DNA of 64,000 nt from Flavobacteriales bacterium UBA6051 (GTDB lineage Bacteria > Bacteroidota > Bacteroidia > Flavobacteriales_D > Crocinitomicaceae): contig DIYP01000017.1 of assembly GCA_002427735.1 (NCBI GenBank), forward strand, positions 310,001-374,000, given 5' to 3'. The notes below the pieces were generated by a model. It saw only the letters and a program-made list of their open reading frames with translations, was not told where the DNA came from and searched no databases. Both the position numbers and the translations under genes were made by a program. This document shows positions 35,828-45,102 of the stretch, piece after piece (positions within the stretch are counted from its first letter, which is position 1; the number at the start of each line of letters is the position of its first letter).

Positions 35828-37282
35828 ATGTTCGAACAAACATTTAAAAACATAGATGACCTCCTCTACAAAGACTCGGGAGCAGATAGTGAACTCGATT
35901 ACATCGGACAAACCTCTTGGGTGATGTTCCTCCGTTACCTGGATGAGCTGGAGCAGGATAAGGCGGACGAAGCGGAGCTTAGAGGAGAAGGGTACACCTT
36001 TATCCTGGATGAAGAATACCGCTGGGGAAAATGGGCCATGCCCAAAGGAGAGGATGGAAAGCTTGATCACCACGTAGCTCTGACGGGGCCGGATTTGGTG
36101 CAGTTTGTCGATGGGAAACTCTTTCCCTACCTCGCAAAGTTCAAGCAAACAGCTGAAAGTGCACAGACCATCCAATACAAGATTGGGGAAATTTTCTCAG
36201 AACTCAAAAACAAGATCCAAAGCGGGTACAATCTGCGAGAGATTTTAGAATACGCAGACGAGTTGCCTTTCCGTTCCAGCAAAGACAAGCACGAGTTAAG
36301 TCACCTCTACGAGACCAAGATCAAGAACATGGGGAACGCCGGGCGTAATGGAGGACAGTACTACACACCGCGACCGCTCATTCGCGCTATGATTCAGGTG
36401 ATTGACCCACAGATGGGTGAGAAAGTGTACGACGGTGCGGCAGGTTCATGTGGCTTTTTGTGTGAAGCGTACGAGTACATGTACGAGCGCATGGAAAAGA
36501 CCACCGACAATCTCAAAACCCTTCAAGAAAGCACCTTTTACGGAAAAGAGAAAAAGAACCTAGCTTATGTCATTGGGATCATGAATATGATTCTCCACGG
36601 CATAGAAGCTCCCAATATTGTCCATACGAATACGCTCGGTGAGAACATCCGCGATATTCAGGAGAAGAACCGTTACCATATTATTTTGGCTAACCCACCT
36701 TTTGGAGGGAAAGAACGAAAAGAGGTACAGCAGAACTTTGATATCAAAACAGGGGAGACAGCCTTCTTGTTTATGCAGCACTTTATCAAGAGTTTAAAAA
36801 CAGGAGGTAGAGCAGCCATTGTCATTAAGAACACCGTATTGAGTAATACCGACAATGCTTCCATAGCGCTGCGGAAGCTGATCCTCGAAAGTTGCAACCT
36901 CCACACCATTCTAGACATGCCGAGTGGAACCTTCCTGGGAGCCGGTGTAAAAACAGTGGTGTTGTTCTTCCAAAAAGGAGAGCCGACCAAAAAGATCTGG
37001 TACTACCAACTGGACCCCGGGCGGAACATGGGAAAAACAAACCCATTGAACGACAAAGACATGGCGGAGTTCGTGAAGCTGCAAAAGAAAGCACTGGAAA
37101 CCGAGCAGAGTTGGAATGTGAAGGTGGTAGACATTGATCAGGAAACCTGCGACCTCTCTGTAAAAAACCCAAATACACCGGAAGAAGAGCCGTTGAGAAG
37201 CCCACAAGAAATTTTGGAGGAGATGGAAGAACTGGATACAGAAACAAAAGGTTTGTTGGATTCAATCAAGGAGCTTATATGA
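35828..37282 (+). CDS. hsdM: Type I restriction-modification DNA methyltransferase subunit
   Basis: A 484-residue N6-adenine methyltransferase: N-terminal helical HsdM domain (about 1-150), TPR-RP preceding SAM motif I DGAAGSCGFL (202-211), and catalytic motif IV NPPF (289-292) followed by GGKER. The sequence pattern resembles the EcoEI-like (type IB) group. Its TGA overlaps the hsdS ATG (ATGA at 37279-37282), so translation is coupled. The operon continues hsdS, gene X, hsdR. Confidence 0.95.
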   Translation: MFEQTFKNIDDLLYKDSGADSELDYIGQTSWVMFLRYLDELEQDKADEAELRGEGYTFILDEEYRWGKWAMPKGEDGKLDHHVALTGPDLVQFVDGKLFPYLAKFKQTAESAQTIQYKIGEIFSELKNKIQSGYNLREILEYADELPFRSSKDKHELSHLYETKIKNMGNAGRNGGQYYTPRPLIRAMIQVIDPQMGEKVYDGAAGSCGFLCEAYEYMYERMEKTTDNLKTLQESTFYGKEKKNLAYVIGIMNMILHGIEAPNIVHTNTLGENIRDIQEKNRYHIILANPPFGGKERKEVQQNFDIKTGETAFLFMQHFIKSLKTGGRAAIVIKNTVLSNTDNASIALRKLILESCNLHTILDMPSGTFLGAGVKTVVLFFQKGEPTKKIWYYQLDPGRNMGKTNPLNDKDMAEFVKLQKKALETEQSWNVKVVDIDQETCDLSVKNPNTPEEEPLRSPQEILEEMEELDTETKGLLDSIKELI

Positions 37283-38589
37283 GTGGAAGGGCAGCGACAT
37301 TAAAAGTTCAAAAGGGAGATTTTGCATTATCTGTTGGAAACCCAAAAGATCAAGCTCCGGATGGTTGGAAATGGACTGAGTTGCTTTCAGTTGCCGAAAT
37401 GGCATCTGGACATACGCCAAGCAGACGTAAACCTGAGTATTGGAAAGATGGCGACATTAAGTGGATGTGCGCCGCTGATGCAAGATTTCAACACGGAGGA
37501 GTCGTCTCTGAAACCAAGGAAAAAATTAATCAGCTTGGGCTTGATAATTCAGCAGCTGTTTTGCTTCCGAAAGATACAGTGTGCCTTTCCAGGACAGGTG
37601 CTTCTATTGGTTACGCAGTGAGGTTAGGGGAGTCTATGGCTACGAATCAAGGGTTCTTCAATTGGATTTGTTCTGATGATTTAAACCCCAAGTACTTACA
37701 ATATGCTCTGATGAGCGAGATTAATTTTTTGGAGAGAATCGCATATGGAGCGGCTCACCACACCATTTACTTTCCGGAATTGAAGGCGTTTCATATTTGC
37801 ATGCCTAATCGTAAAGCACAAGATCGAATCGTTGATAGTATTGACAAAGCCTTTGCAGCCATAGATCAGGCAAAATCCAATGTGGAGAAGAATATCCAAA
37901 ATGCGAAGGAGTTGTTTCAATCCACACTCAATGAAATTTTTAGCCAGAAAGGAGATGGTTGGGAGGAAGTCGTTTTAAAAGATATTATTGATGTAAAGCA
38001 TGGATTTGCATTTAAAAGCAAATTTTTCGCAACTGATGGAGAATTTGTACTACTTACACCAGGAAATTACTTCGAAGAAGGAGGCTATAGAGATAGAGGG
38101 GCAAAACAGAAGTATTATCAAGGCGAAATTCCAGCTGGTTACATTTTAGAGAAAGATGACCTGTTAGTGGCAATGACTGAACAAGCAGCTGGCTTGCTTG
38201 GAAGTCCTTTACTTGTTCCAGAGTCTAACAAATTTCTTCATAATCAACGACTTGGTCTGATAAAGATTAAAGCAGGAGTAAGGCTAGGGAATAGGTTTCT
38301 TTACCATGTCTTCAATACAAGGAAATTACGAAAAGAAATTCATTATACAGGTACTGGATTAAAAGTCCGACATACCTCACCAACCAAAATTTCCGCGATC
38401 CGAGTTTGTGTTAATTTTAATCAAGATGTGCAGGAGAAAACAATTAAGCTTTTAAAAAAACTAGAGTTGTCTACAGATGAAATAATTTCAAAATATTACT
38501 TCAAACTTTCAAATCTCGAAGATCTCAAAAAATCCATCCTCCAAAAAGCCTTTACTGGAGAGTTAACTGCTAAAAACCTAATGATATGA
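37279..38589 (+). CDS. hsdS: Type I restriction-modification specificity subunit
   Basis: A 436-residue protein with two target-recognition domains: the first about residues 20-190 (opening APDGWKWTELLSVAEMASGHTPSR) and the second from about 225 (GWEEVVLKDIIDVKHGFAF), each followed by a helical connector, including AFAAIDQAKSNVEKNIQNAKELFQS and the C-terminal LEDLKKSILQKAFTGEL. The target sequence cannot be read by eye. It overlaps hsdM and the next gene by ATGA. Confidence 0.92.
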   Translation: MSGRAATLKVQKGDFALSVGNPKDQAPDGWKWTELLSVAEMASGHTPSRRKPEYWKDGDIKWMCAADARFQHGGVVSETKEKINQLGLDNSAAVLLPKDTVCLSRTGASIGYAVRLGESMATNQGFFNWICSDDLNPKYLQYALMSEINFLERIAYGAAHHTIYFPELKAFHICMPNRKAQDRIVDSIDKAFAAIDQAKSNVEKNIQNAKELFQSTLNEIFSQKGDGWEEVVLKDIIDVKHGFAFKSKFFATDGEFVLLTPGNYFEEGGYRDRGAKQKYYQGEIPAGYILEKDDLLVAMTEQAAGLLGSPLLVPESNKFLHNQRLGLIKIKAGVRLGNRFLYHVFNTRKLRKEIHYTGTGLKVRHTSPTKISAIRVCVNFNQDVQEKTIKLLKKLELSTDEIISKYYFKLSNLEDLKKSILQKAFTGELTAKNLMI

Positions 38590-39203
38590 CCGAGGAAGAA
38601 CTAATCGCTTTTTTGGAAGCATTGGAACTGGAAGGGCAGTTTGAAATGGTGCATTTTGAAGAGAATGCTCCAATTCTGTTCTTATTTGATGAGCACCACG
38701 GGAATCAAAATGAGTGCATCGACAGAAACATTCGGAATGCCGAAACTCTGATAGAGCATACGGATGTTCAACTGATTGGGGTGGAGAGCCATGCAGGTGG
38801 TGTTGAGTGGGATCAGCATGACAAGAAATACGTTACCAATGACCTTAATGAAAAGTTCTATCGGCAAGCAGTTGCGGATTATAGAAGTGGGTGTACGGCT
38901 TTCGTGGATGGTTTAGCTCAACATGGAGGTCTTATTCAGGGAGTGGAGAGCGAAGGCATGATTGGGAAACAACATACTCAGGGAGAAACGGAAGGCAGAA
39001 ATCCCTTAAATGAGTTACGTTCCCGACACTTTATTAAAACGCTGGGTGAAGAATATATCACAAGAGGACTGGAAGGTAACCTTATCTTAAACTGCGGTAG
39101 TGAGCATAATAACGATATCGTGCGGTGGATTAATGATGAAAGTATTGAAGATATTGTGGGATTTAAAGCCACATACGTGCGTATCAACACCATAGATCAA
39201 TGA
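38586..39203 (+). CDS. TraB/ChaN/EreA-superfamily-like protein inside the type I R-M operon
   Basis: A 205-residue soluble protein. Motifs in order: FLFDEHHGN (32-40), IGVESH (64-69), RSRHFIKTL (145-153, two Arg) and NCGSEHNNDI (169-178, GxxH type). This E/H...E...R...GxxH pattern is what I associate with the TIKI/TraB/ChaN/erythromycin-esterase fold. It overlaps hsdS on the left and hsdR on the right by ATGA, so it is translated with the R-M subunits and is likely a functional part of the system. The fold call is an inference; the substrate is unknown. Confidence 0.6.
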   Translation: MTEEELIAFLEALELEGQFEMVHFEENAPILFLFDEHHGNQNECIDRNIRNAETLIEHTDVQLIGVESHAGGVEWDQHDKKYVTNDLNEKFYRQAVADYRSGCTAFVDGLAQHGGLIQGVESEGMIGKQHTQGETEGRNPLNELRSRHFIKTLGEEYITRGLEGNLILNCGSEHNNDIVRWINDESIEDIVGFKATYVRINTIDQ

Positions 39204-41638
39204 ACGAAGAACAAACGAAATACGACCTCATTAACCCTGCCCTGCGTGAAGCCGGATGGGGTATAGTGGAAGGCAGTCGTGTGCGTTTGGAACATCCCAT
39301 TACTAACAAAGACAAACCCGGTGTGCGTAATTATTCGCAGCTGGCCGCCGACTATGTCCTCGAATACAAAAACCGAAGACTAGCGGTCATTGAAGCCAAA
39401 AAGCGCGACCTGTATTATACTGAAGGTGTTCCGCAAGCAAAAGACTATGCAACGCGTTTGCAAATTCGCTTTACCTACTCCACCAACGGGCTCAAGATCT
39501 ACCAAATGGACATGGAGGAAGGAACGGAGGGCGATGTGACCGGTTTTCCTTCACCCGATGAGTTGTGGGAAATGACCTACCCAACTCCAGTGGATGAAGA
39601 GCAGGTAGAGAAAGAAGCATGGAAAGAACGCTTATTTGCCGTCCCTTTTGAAGACAGGGGAGGAACATGGCAACCGCGTTATTATCAACATAATGCCATT
39701 ACACAAGTACTGGAAGCAGTGGCCAACAAAGAATCCAGAATCCTGCTGACGCTAGCCACAGGAACCGGGAAAACAGCCATTTCTTTTCAGATCGCCTGGA
39801 AGTTGTTCCATGCTAAATGGAACCTGAAACTCGACGGTCAACGCAGTCCACGTATCCTGTTTCTGGCAGACCGAAATATTTTGGCAGATCAGGCCTTCAA
39901 TGCTTTTAATGCCTTTGAAGAAGATGCGCTGGTGCGTGTTGCTCCGGATGAAATCCGAAAGAAAGGAAGAGTGCCCAAAAATGGTAACATCTTCTTTACC
40001 ATCTTTCAAACCTTTATGGCAGGAAATGCTTCTGAGTCGGAGGCCATTGAGGAGGTGCACGGCATGGCTGCAGAAGACAGACCCGCCTATGGGTCGAAAG
40101 GCTACTTTGGAGAATATCCCACCGACTTTTTCGACTTCATTATCATTGATGAATGTCACCGTGGCGGAGCCAATGATGAAAGCTCTTGGAGAGAAATTCT
40201 TGAGTATTTTTCTCCAGCCGTCCAACTGGGGCTCACAGCTACACCAAAGCGCGATGTAAACGGAGACACCTACGATTATTTTGGAGATCCGGTCTACATC
40301 TATTCACTCAAAGAAGGAATCAACGACGGTTTCCTCACACCCTTCCAGGTAAAAGAAATAGATACCACCATTGACGAGTATACCTATACCGGAGACGATG
40401 ATGTACAGGGTGGAGAACTGGAAGAAGGGCGCACCTATACCGAAAAAGATTTTAACCGCATCATAGAAATCAAAGCGCGGGAAGAATACCGCGTCAAACT
40501 CTTTATGGATATGATGGATCAGCAGCAGAAAACACTGGTGTTCTGTGCCACGCAAATCCACGCCGCAGCTGTGCGTGATCTCATCAATCAATACGCGGAC
40601 ATCAAAAATCCGCACTATTGTCACCGCGTTACGGCAGACGATGGTAAACTTGGAGAAAAGCACCTTCGGGATTTCCAGGACAACGAGAAAAGTATTCCTA
40701 CAGTGTTGACCACTTCACAGAAGTTGAGTACAGGAGTAGATGCTCCAGAGATTCGCAATATCGTACTCATGCGCCCCGTACGTTCCATGGTCGAGTTCAA
40801 ACAAATCGTCGGGCGTGGTACCCGTCTCTTTGACGGCAAAGAGTACTTCACCGTCTACGATTTTGTCAATGCCCACGAACATTTCAATGACGCCGAATGG
40901 GATGGGCCGCCATTGCCGCCTGATCCACCAAAAACACCGGGAGGCACAAAAGTGTGCAAAAGGTGCAGTCAGAGACCGTGCGTATGTTCCAAAGGGCATC
41001 CGGGACCATGTCCCGTTTGTCAGAACGATCCCTGCGTTTGTGAAAAGGAACCAACAGTAATTACCAGTGTAACTTTACCCAACAACAAGGTATTGCAGTT
41101 TGATTCCATGGTGAAAACATCCTTCTGGAGTGCATCAGGAAAACCTATTTCCGCTCCAGAGTTTCTCAAGCAACTCTTTGGTGATCTTCCCGAACTGTTT
41201 CAGTCCGAAGAAGAATTGAGGAAACTGTGGAGCCTCCCCGGAACGCGTAAAAAACTAATGAGTGAACTGCACGAAAAAGGATACACCGACAAGCAACTGG
41301 AAGATTTGCGAAAACTCGTGCACGGCCAAAACAGCGACCTCTTTGACGTACTCAACTACGTCGCCTATCAGCGCGACTTACTCCCACGCTTGGAGCGTGC
41401 CGAGAAAGCGAAAATTCAACTTGGAGACTACAACCCTCAGCAACAGGAATTTCTCAATTTCGTCCTGGAACAATACGTCAAAGAAGGTGTTGACGAACTC
41501 GACGATGATAAACTTGGAGACCTTCTTGTACTGAACTACGGTGCGATTGCAGATGCAAAGCAGGAGCTCGGTGATGTTAAAACTATTCGTGAAACATTCA
41601 TTGGATTTCAGAGAGCCTTATATGAGGAAGTAGGTTAA
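39200..41638 (+). CDS. hsdR: Type I restriction endonuclease subunit R
   Basis: An 812-residue EcoEI-type HsdR. N-terminal PD-(D/E)xK nuclease core with Asp51, Glu66 and Lys68 in IEAKK; SF2 translocase with Walker A ATGTGKT (186-192), DECH box in IIIDECHRGG (about 311-320) and the motif VI segment QIVGRGTRL; then the EcoEI_R_C-like C-terminal region. Between them, about 590-630, is a cysteine-rich linker with two similar CxxCxxxPCxC units (CKRCSQRPCVC and CPVCQNDPCVC), suggesting a metal-binding knot. It overlaps gene X by ATGA and is the last gene of the operon. Confidence 0.94.
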   Translation: MNEEQTKYDLINPALREAGWGIVEGSRVRLEHPITNKDKPGVRNYSQLAADYVLEYKNRRLAVIEAKKRDLYYTEGVPQAKDYATRLQIRFTYSTNGLKIYQMDMEEGTEGDVTGFPSPDELWEMTYPTPVDEEQVEKEAWKERLFAVPFEDRGGTWQPRYYQHNAITQVLEAVANKESRILLTLATGTGKTAISFQIAWKLFHAKWNLKLDGQRSPRILFLADRNILADQAFNAFNAFEEDALVRVAPDEIRKKGRVPKNGNIFFTIFQTFMAGNASESEAIEEVHGMAAEDRPAYGSKGYFGEYPTDFFDFIIIDECHRGGANDESSWREILEYFSPAVQLGLTATPKRDVNGDTYDYFGDPVYIYSLKEGINDGFLTPFQVKEIDTTIDEYTYTGDDDVQGGELEEGRTYTEKDFNRIIEIKAREEYRVKLFMDMMDQQQKTLVFCATQIHAAAVRDLINQYADIKNPHYCHRVTADDGKLGEKHLRDFQDNEKSIPTVLTTSQKLSTGVDAPEIRNIVLMRPVRSMVEFKQIVGRGTRLFDGKEYFTVYDFVNAHEHFNDAEWDGPPLPPDPPKTPGGTKVCKRCSQRPCVCSKGHPGPCPVCQNDPCVCEKEPTVITSVTLPNNKVLQFDSMVKTSFWSASGKPISAPEFLKQLFGDLPELFQSEEELRKLWSLPGTRKKLMSELHEKGYTDKQLEDLRKLVHGQNSDLFDVLNYVAYQRDLLPRLERAEKAKIQLGDYNPQQQEFLNFVLEQYVKEGVDELDDDKLGDLLVLNYGAIADAKQELGDVKTIRETFIGFQRALYEEVG

Positions 41639-41702
41639 TTAAACAACGTGATTATTACTACGCACGTGAAGTGCTAACTATGTATCTCAGGGAAAAGAAA
41701 AA

Positions 41703-43814
41703 TTAACCCTTTAGATCATAATAGTGTGAATCCGATTCAAATAAGTAATCATTGAGAGAAATCACCTTAAAATGCTCGTCCAGCAATATGATTTCAAACG
41801 CTTTTCCGTATTCAGCCTTGAATTTATTCAGGTAGTCCATCAGATTATTCAGCGACTGTTTTACTCCTTTAGGAGGGTTGCTTAAAATCAAATATTGTGG
41901 ATTGGTCGTATTCAAGAACTCATCCAATACTTGTTTGTTTGTCCCAACAGTTAAATCAGGTAACCAATGATGATGTGGCCATTGTACAATAGTGCTTTCG
42001 AGGACAAGAGGATCAGCTTTTTCGAGTGTAGAAGCTAAGCTTTCAATCAGTGTTTCGCGCTCAGCCGAAAGTGCATCCAACTTTGCGACCCTAGTGTTGT
42101 ATGCGTCAGTATGTTTCTTGAGGGCTTTAGTAATAAGGTCATCTTCTATGTCTAACTTTGATAAGAGACCGTCTAGTTGGTCTTCATAACTCTTAAGAAG
42201 GTCGATGTTTGGCAGTCTTCCCGATTCAAGGGTTTCTACGATCAGCTTGTTTTTTCTTATTAAATGGTCAATGAGCTCTTTATGCTCTTCTCCGAATTGT
42301 CCCGCTAACTCGTCTCCAATACTTTTTTGAATGTCGTCAATAACGGAGGAATTATAATCTAAATTCAGGTCTCTTGTCAAGGATTCAATTTCATCCTCTA
42401 CGTCTAGAATCCGTTGCTGAAGATCTCCTATTTTACGATCATGTAAGGCTTTTTGGGCTTTTACATCACTCAACACACTTCGAATGGATGAAGTTCCAGC
42501 ATCTCCCATGCTTAAATGGGAAACACCATTATGCTCAAAGCGCGATATCATGGATAAATCATTGACTTGCGAAGAAGAACGTTTTTTGAAAAGAACGAGT
42601 TGGTCGCCTGAAGAAAAACGAACCTTTGAGGCGCTTGTAGTATTTGACAGCATAGGAATAGCCTCTAGAGAGATATCGTTTACACCCTGGCTGAAAGAAA
42701 TAGCCAAACCTTCTCCTAGTGATGATTGCGTGTAATTACAGCATTTCTCCAATTGCGCCTTGAATTTTTCGAATTGTTTCGCGCCATTTTTCGAAGAGTA
42801 CATATCAGATACGATAATCTGATCAATCTTGACATCATCCTTTAACCAACGCTTAAGTCCGTTGATATGGTCTGCGTCCGTGTGTGTAATAAATACTTTT
42901 GCAGAAGTGATATCATCTCCAGAAGATTTTATCAACTGCTGCAAACGAGCAGCATCTTTTTTTGTTTTTCCAGTATCGAAAATGAGGAGTTCTTTTTCTG
43001 GTGTTTTAACCACAAATGAATTGCCCCCATCCTCCAGTTGAATGTAATTAATATCGAGGTTATGATTGGGGTCGTAATTTGTTTTTGCTAAGACTCTTCC
43101 ACTTTCATTGGGCTGATTAACAAACACGGGAAGTTCAGATTCCCGGACTGGTTTTTTAGATGTGGAGAATACACTCCGCTCTTTTTTGAGCAGGTTAAAT
43201 TGATCTAATAACTCCTGACGGCCCACGTGTTCAGCTACGTGCTCAACGACATTTTTCCGCAGCCCGGAAGCGAGGTCTTTTCCCTCTTGACGGAGCCAAA
43301 GCAACTCTTGAGGGAGGTACTGATGTAATTGTCGGTTGGTTCCAATAAAGGGAACGATCTCAGAACTAAAAAGCTGATCCAATTCTTGATAAGACGACTT
43401 TGAATAGTTCCGTGTTCGAGCGATTGCTTCGGATTCAAGATTAATTGATTGGATAGAGCGCCCCTTTTCTGTTTTCACAAAACGCAGTCTATCATACATT
43501 CCCTGCTCAATATTATTCCCGACACCGCGCACTTCAATGTATCCCTGCTTAACAAGGTCATCCAATGATCTAACGTTAAGGACAGACCCATTGGTTCTAG
43601 TAACTGTTACGGGAGCATTAAACTGCGTATACCGTGTGCCTGAATAAGGCGCATGTGCATAAAGGTCTAAGCAATATGCTGTCACTTCAGCTGATTTGCC
43701 AGTAAACTCGATGAGTCCTTTGGCAATACCCATAGGTTGAACTTGGGCCATTGAGAAACAACCAGTGAATAGTAAAAGGAGTGTAAATGAGGCCTTGATA
43801 AATCGTGTTTTCAT
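41703..43814 (-). CDS. Secreted MBL-fold protein with coiled-coil insert
   Basis: About 703 residues from ATG 43814. Signal peptide to FSMAQ (about residue 24), an N-terminal domain of unknown type (about 25-240), then an MBL core with FDTGKTKKDAARL and HTDADH (about 311-316), and further on SMGDAGTS. A long helical, charge-rich stretch (about 470-610) with heptad-like Leu/Ile spacing looks like a coiled coil inside or after the MBL core, followed by WPHHHW and a final segment. It is divergent from another MBL gene (43988) with a shared upstream palindrome. Confidence 0.65.
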   Translation of the reverse strand: MKTRFIKASFTLLLLFTGCFSMAQVQPMGIAKGLIEFTGKSAEVTAYCLDLYAHAPYSGTRYTQFNAPVTVTRTNGSVLNVRSLDDLVKQGYIEVRGVGNNIEQGMYDRLRFVKTEKGRSIQSINLESEAIARTRNYSKSSYQELDQLFSSEIVPFIGTNRQLHQYLPQELLWLRQEGKDLASGLRKNVVEHVAEHVGRQELLDQFNLLKKERSVFSTSKKPVRESELPVFVNQPNESGRVLAKTNYDPNHNLDINYIQLEDGGNSFVVKTPEKELLIFDTGKTKKDAARLQQLIKSSGDDITSAKVFITHTDADHINGLKRWLKDDVKIDQIIVSDMYSSKNGAKQFEKFKAQLEKCCNYTQSSLGEGLAISFSQGVNDISLEAIPMLSNTTSASKVRFSSGDQLVLFKKRSSSQVNDLSMISRFEHNGVSHLSMGDAGTSSIRSVLSDVKAQKALHDRKIGDLQQRILDVEDEIESLTRDLNLDYNSSVIDDIQKSIGDELAGQFGEEHKELIDHLIRKNKLIVETLESGRLPNIDLLKSYEDQLDGLLSKLDIEDDLITKALKKHTDAYNTRVAKLDALSAERETLIESLASTLEKADPLVLESTIVQWPHHHWLPDLTVGTNKQVLDEFLNTTNPQYLILSNPPKGVKQSLNNLMDYLNKFKAEYGKAFEIILLDEHFKVISLNDYLFESDSHYYDLKG

Positions 43815-43837
43815 GTTCTGCAGGTATAGAATCAGCA

Positions 43838-43883
43838 TAAAAATAAGGCCAAAGAGTCGTTTTAACAACGGGTATTTATACCC
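43838..43883 (-). promoter_or_regulatory. Operator palindrome and -7-like element between divergent MBL genes
   Basis: GGGTATTTATACCC (43870-43883) is a perfect 6-bp-arm inverted repeat with centre TT. For the minus-strand MBL gene, a TATTTTTA element (one base off TAnnTTTG) lies at 43838-43845, 25 nt from the 12-mer core, with the ATG at 43814. The same box and spacing occur before the patatin gene. It may also affect the plus-strand operon starting at 43988. Confidence 0.6.
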
Positions 43884-43987
43884 CTTTTTTAGGGCTTTCT
43901 TTCCATTCTTACGGTTTTTAGGTAGTATTATACTTCACTCTAGTTGGGGTGAATTGAGTAAATTGAATATCAACAAAATAGATTAGT

Positions 43988-45097
43988 TTGAAAGTTGAAA
44001 TCAATATGATAAATGTTGAAGACGGTGATGCGATCTTCATAGGATTAAAGAAAGAGAGCGGTGAAAAAGCGTTGATTGCCATTGACGGGGGATTCAAAAA
44101 GTATTTCAAAGATCGCGTAGAAAAGAGACTTAAAGAGTTACTTGAGGAATACGGTAGAATAGCATTATTGGTGTGCACACATTATGACAATGATCACCTT
44201 TCGGGAACTGAGAACATCATAGAGTACTATCATGATAAGATAGATAAGATTTGGCTACACAAGGCGAATGGAGAGTTGACAGAAAAGATTTCCGAACTGA
44301 ATGAGCATATTGCAAAACTGGAAGCGGAGCACGCTTTATTGTTGGAGAAAAAAGATTCCAATCCAACTGCCTTTAAAGCGAGCTATATTATCGAGGACTA
44401 CAAAAAACTAGTCAAAGTACTGCAGATGATTCTCGATAAGAAACTTGAGCACAAGGTGCACGAACCAGTTGCGGGAGATACGTTGGAAGGGTTTGAAGAG
44501 TTAGAAGTGATTAGTCCTTCATACACTTATTACAATGATAATTTAGACGCACTCGCTTCAGAACAATTAATACTGGAGCACGCTTCAAATTTTGAAGGAA
44601 AGTACTTTTTCCCACCACAGTATGGTATCACAGATCCAAAGCGAATTACCGAAATGATGAAACTCACCAGTCCTTGTGAACACCTTGAAAAGAGCAGCTT
44701 AAAGAATAGTGTGACGGCAACAAATATGATTAGTATTGTTCTGTTACTTACTGACTCTGATTCCAAGCGTAAATATTTGTTTACTGGAGACGCAGGAATT
44801 GAGACATTTGAGGACAATGTTGAAGACTGGAAAACAAAACTATCAGGTTTATATTGGTTAGACCTTCCGCACCATGGGAGTAAGAACAATACATCCAGGA
44901 ACATGCTAGATGTTTTTGACCCATCAATTGTGTTTGTTTCTGCCAGTGGGAAAGCAAATCGCCCATCCAAGTTTATTAAGCATTGTTTAGACCTGAGTAG
45001 CAAAAAAGTGTGGATCACCAATGATCATGATGAACCCGAAACATGGTATTTGAAATTAGATCAAAACGGAAAAGAAAGCAGAGTGCACGTTAAGTAG
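43988..45097 (+). CDS. MBL-fold protein heading the MBL-ATPase-HNH-McrBC operon
   Basis: A 369-residue cytoplasmic MBL-fold protein. The start is a TTG at 43988 (MKVEINMINVEDGDAIF), a typical beginning for ComEC-like MBL proteins. Metal motif HYDNDH (65-70) in VCTHYDNDHLSG, then a helical, coiled-coil-like insert (about 92-160), LFTGDAG (about 260) and LPHHGSKNN (about 285-293). It ends 5 nt before the ATPase gene. The fold suggests hydrolysis of nucleic acid or nucleotides, not proven. Confidence 0.78.
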   Translation: MKVEINMINVEDGDAIFIGLKKESGEKALIAIDGGFKKYFKDRVEKRLKELLEEYGRIALLVCTHYDNDHLSGTENIIEYYHDKIDKIWLHKANGELTEKISELNEHIAKLEAEHALLLEKKDSNPTAFKASYIIEDYKKLVKVLQMILDKKLEHKVHEPVAGDTLEGFEELEVISPSYTYYNDNLDALASEQLILEHASNFEGKYFFPPQYGITDPKRITEMMKLTSPCEHLEKSSLKNSVTATNMISIVLLLTDSDSKRKYLFTGDAGIETFEDNVEDWKTKLSGLYWLDLPHHGSKNNTSRNMLDVFDPSIVFVSASGKANRPSKFIKHCLDLSSKKVWITNDHDEPETWYLKLDQNGKESRVHVK

Positions 45098-45102
45098 AAA
45101 AA

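Noticed and set aside
36825..37265. Minus-strand and alternative plus-strand frames inside hsdM
   Set aside because: Low-complexity antisense frames over a gene with complete methyltransferase motifs.
43988..45097. Natural-competence ComEC gene
   Set aside because: Only the MBL fold is present; the polytopic ComEC membrane channel is missing here and in the other two MBL genes.
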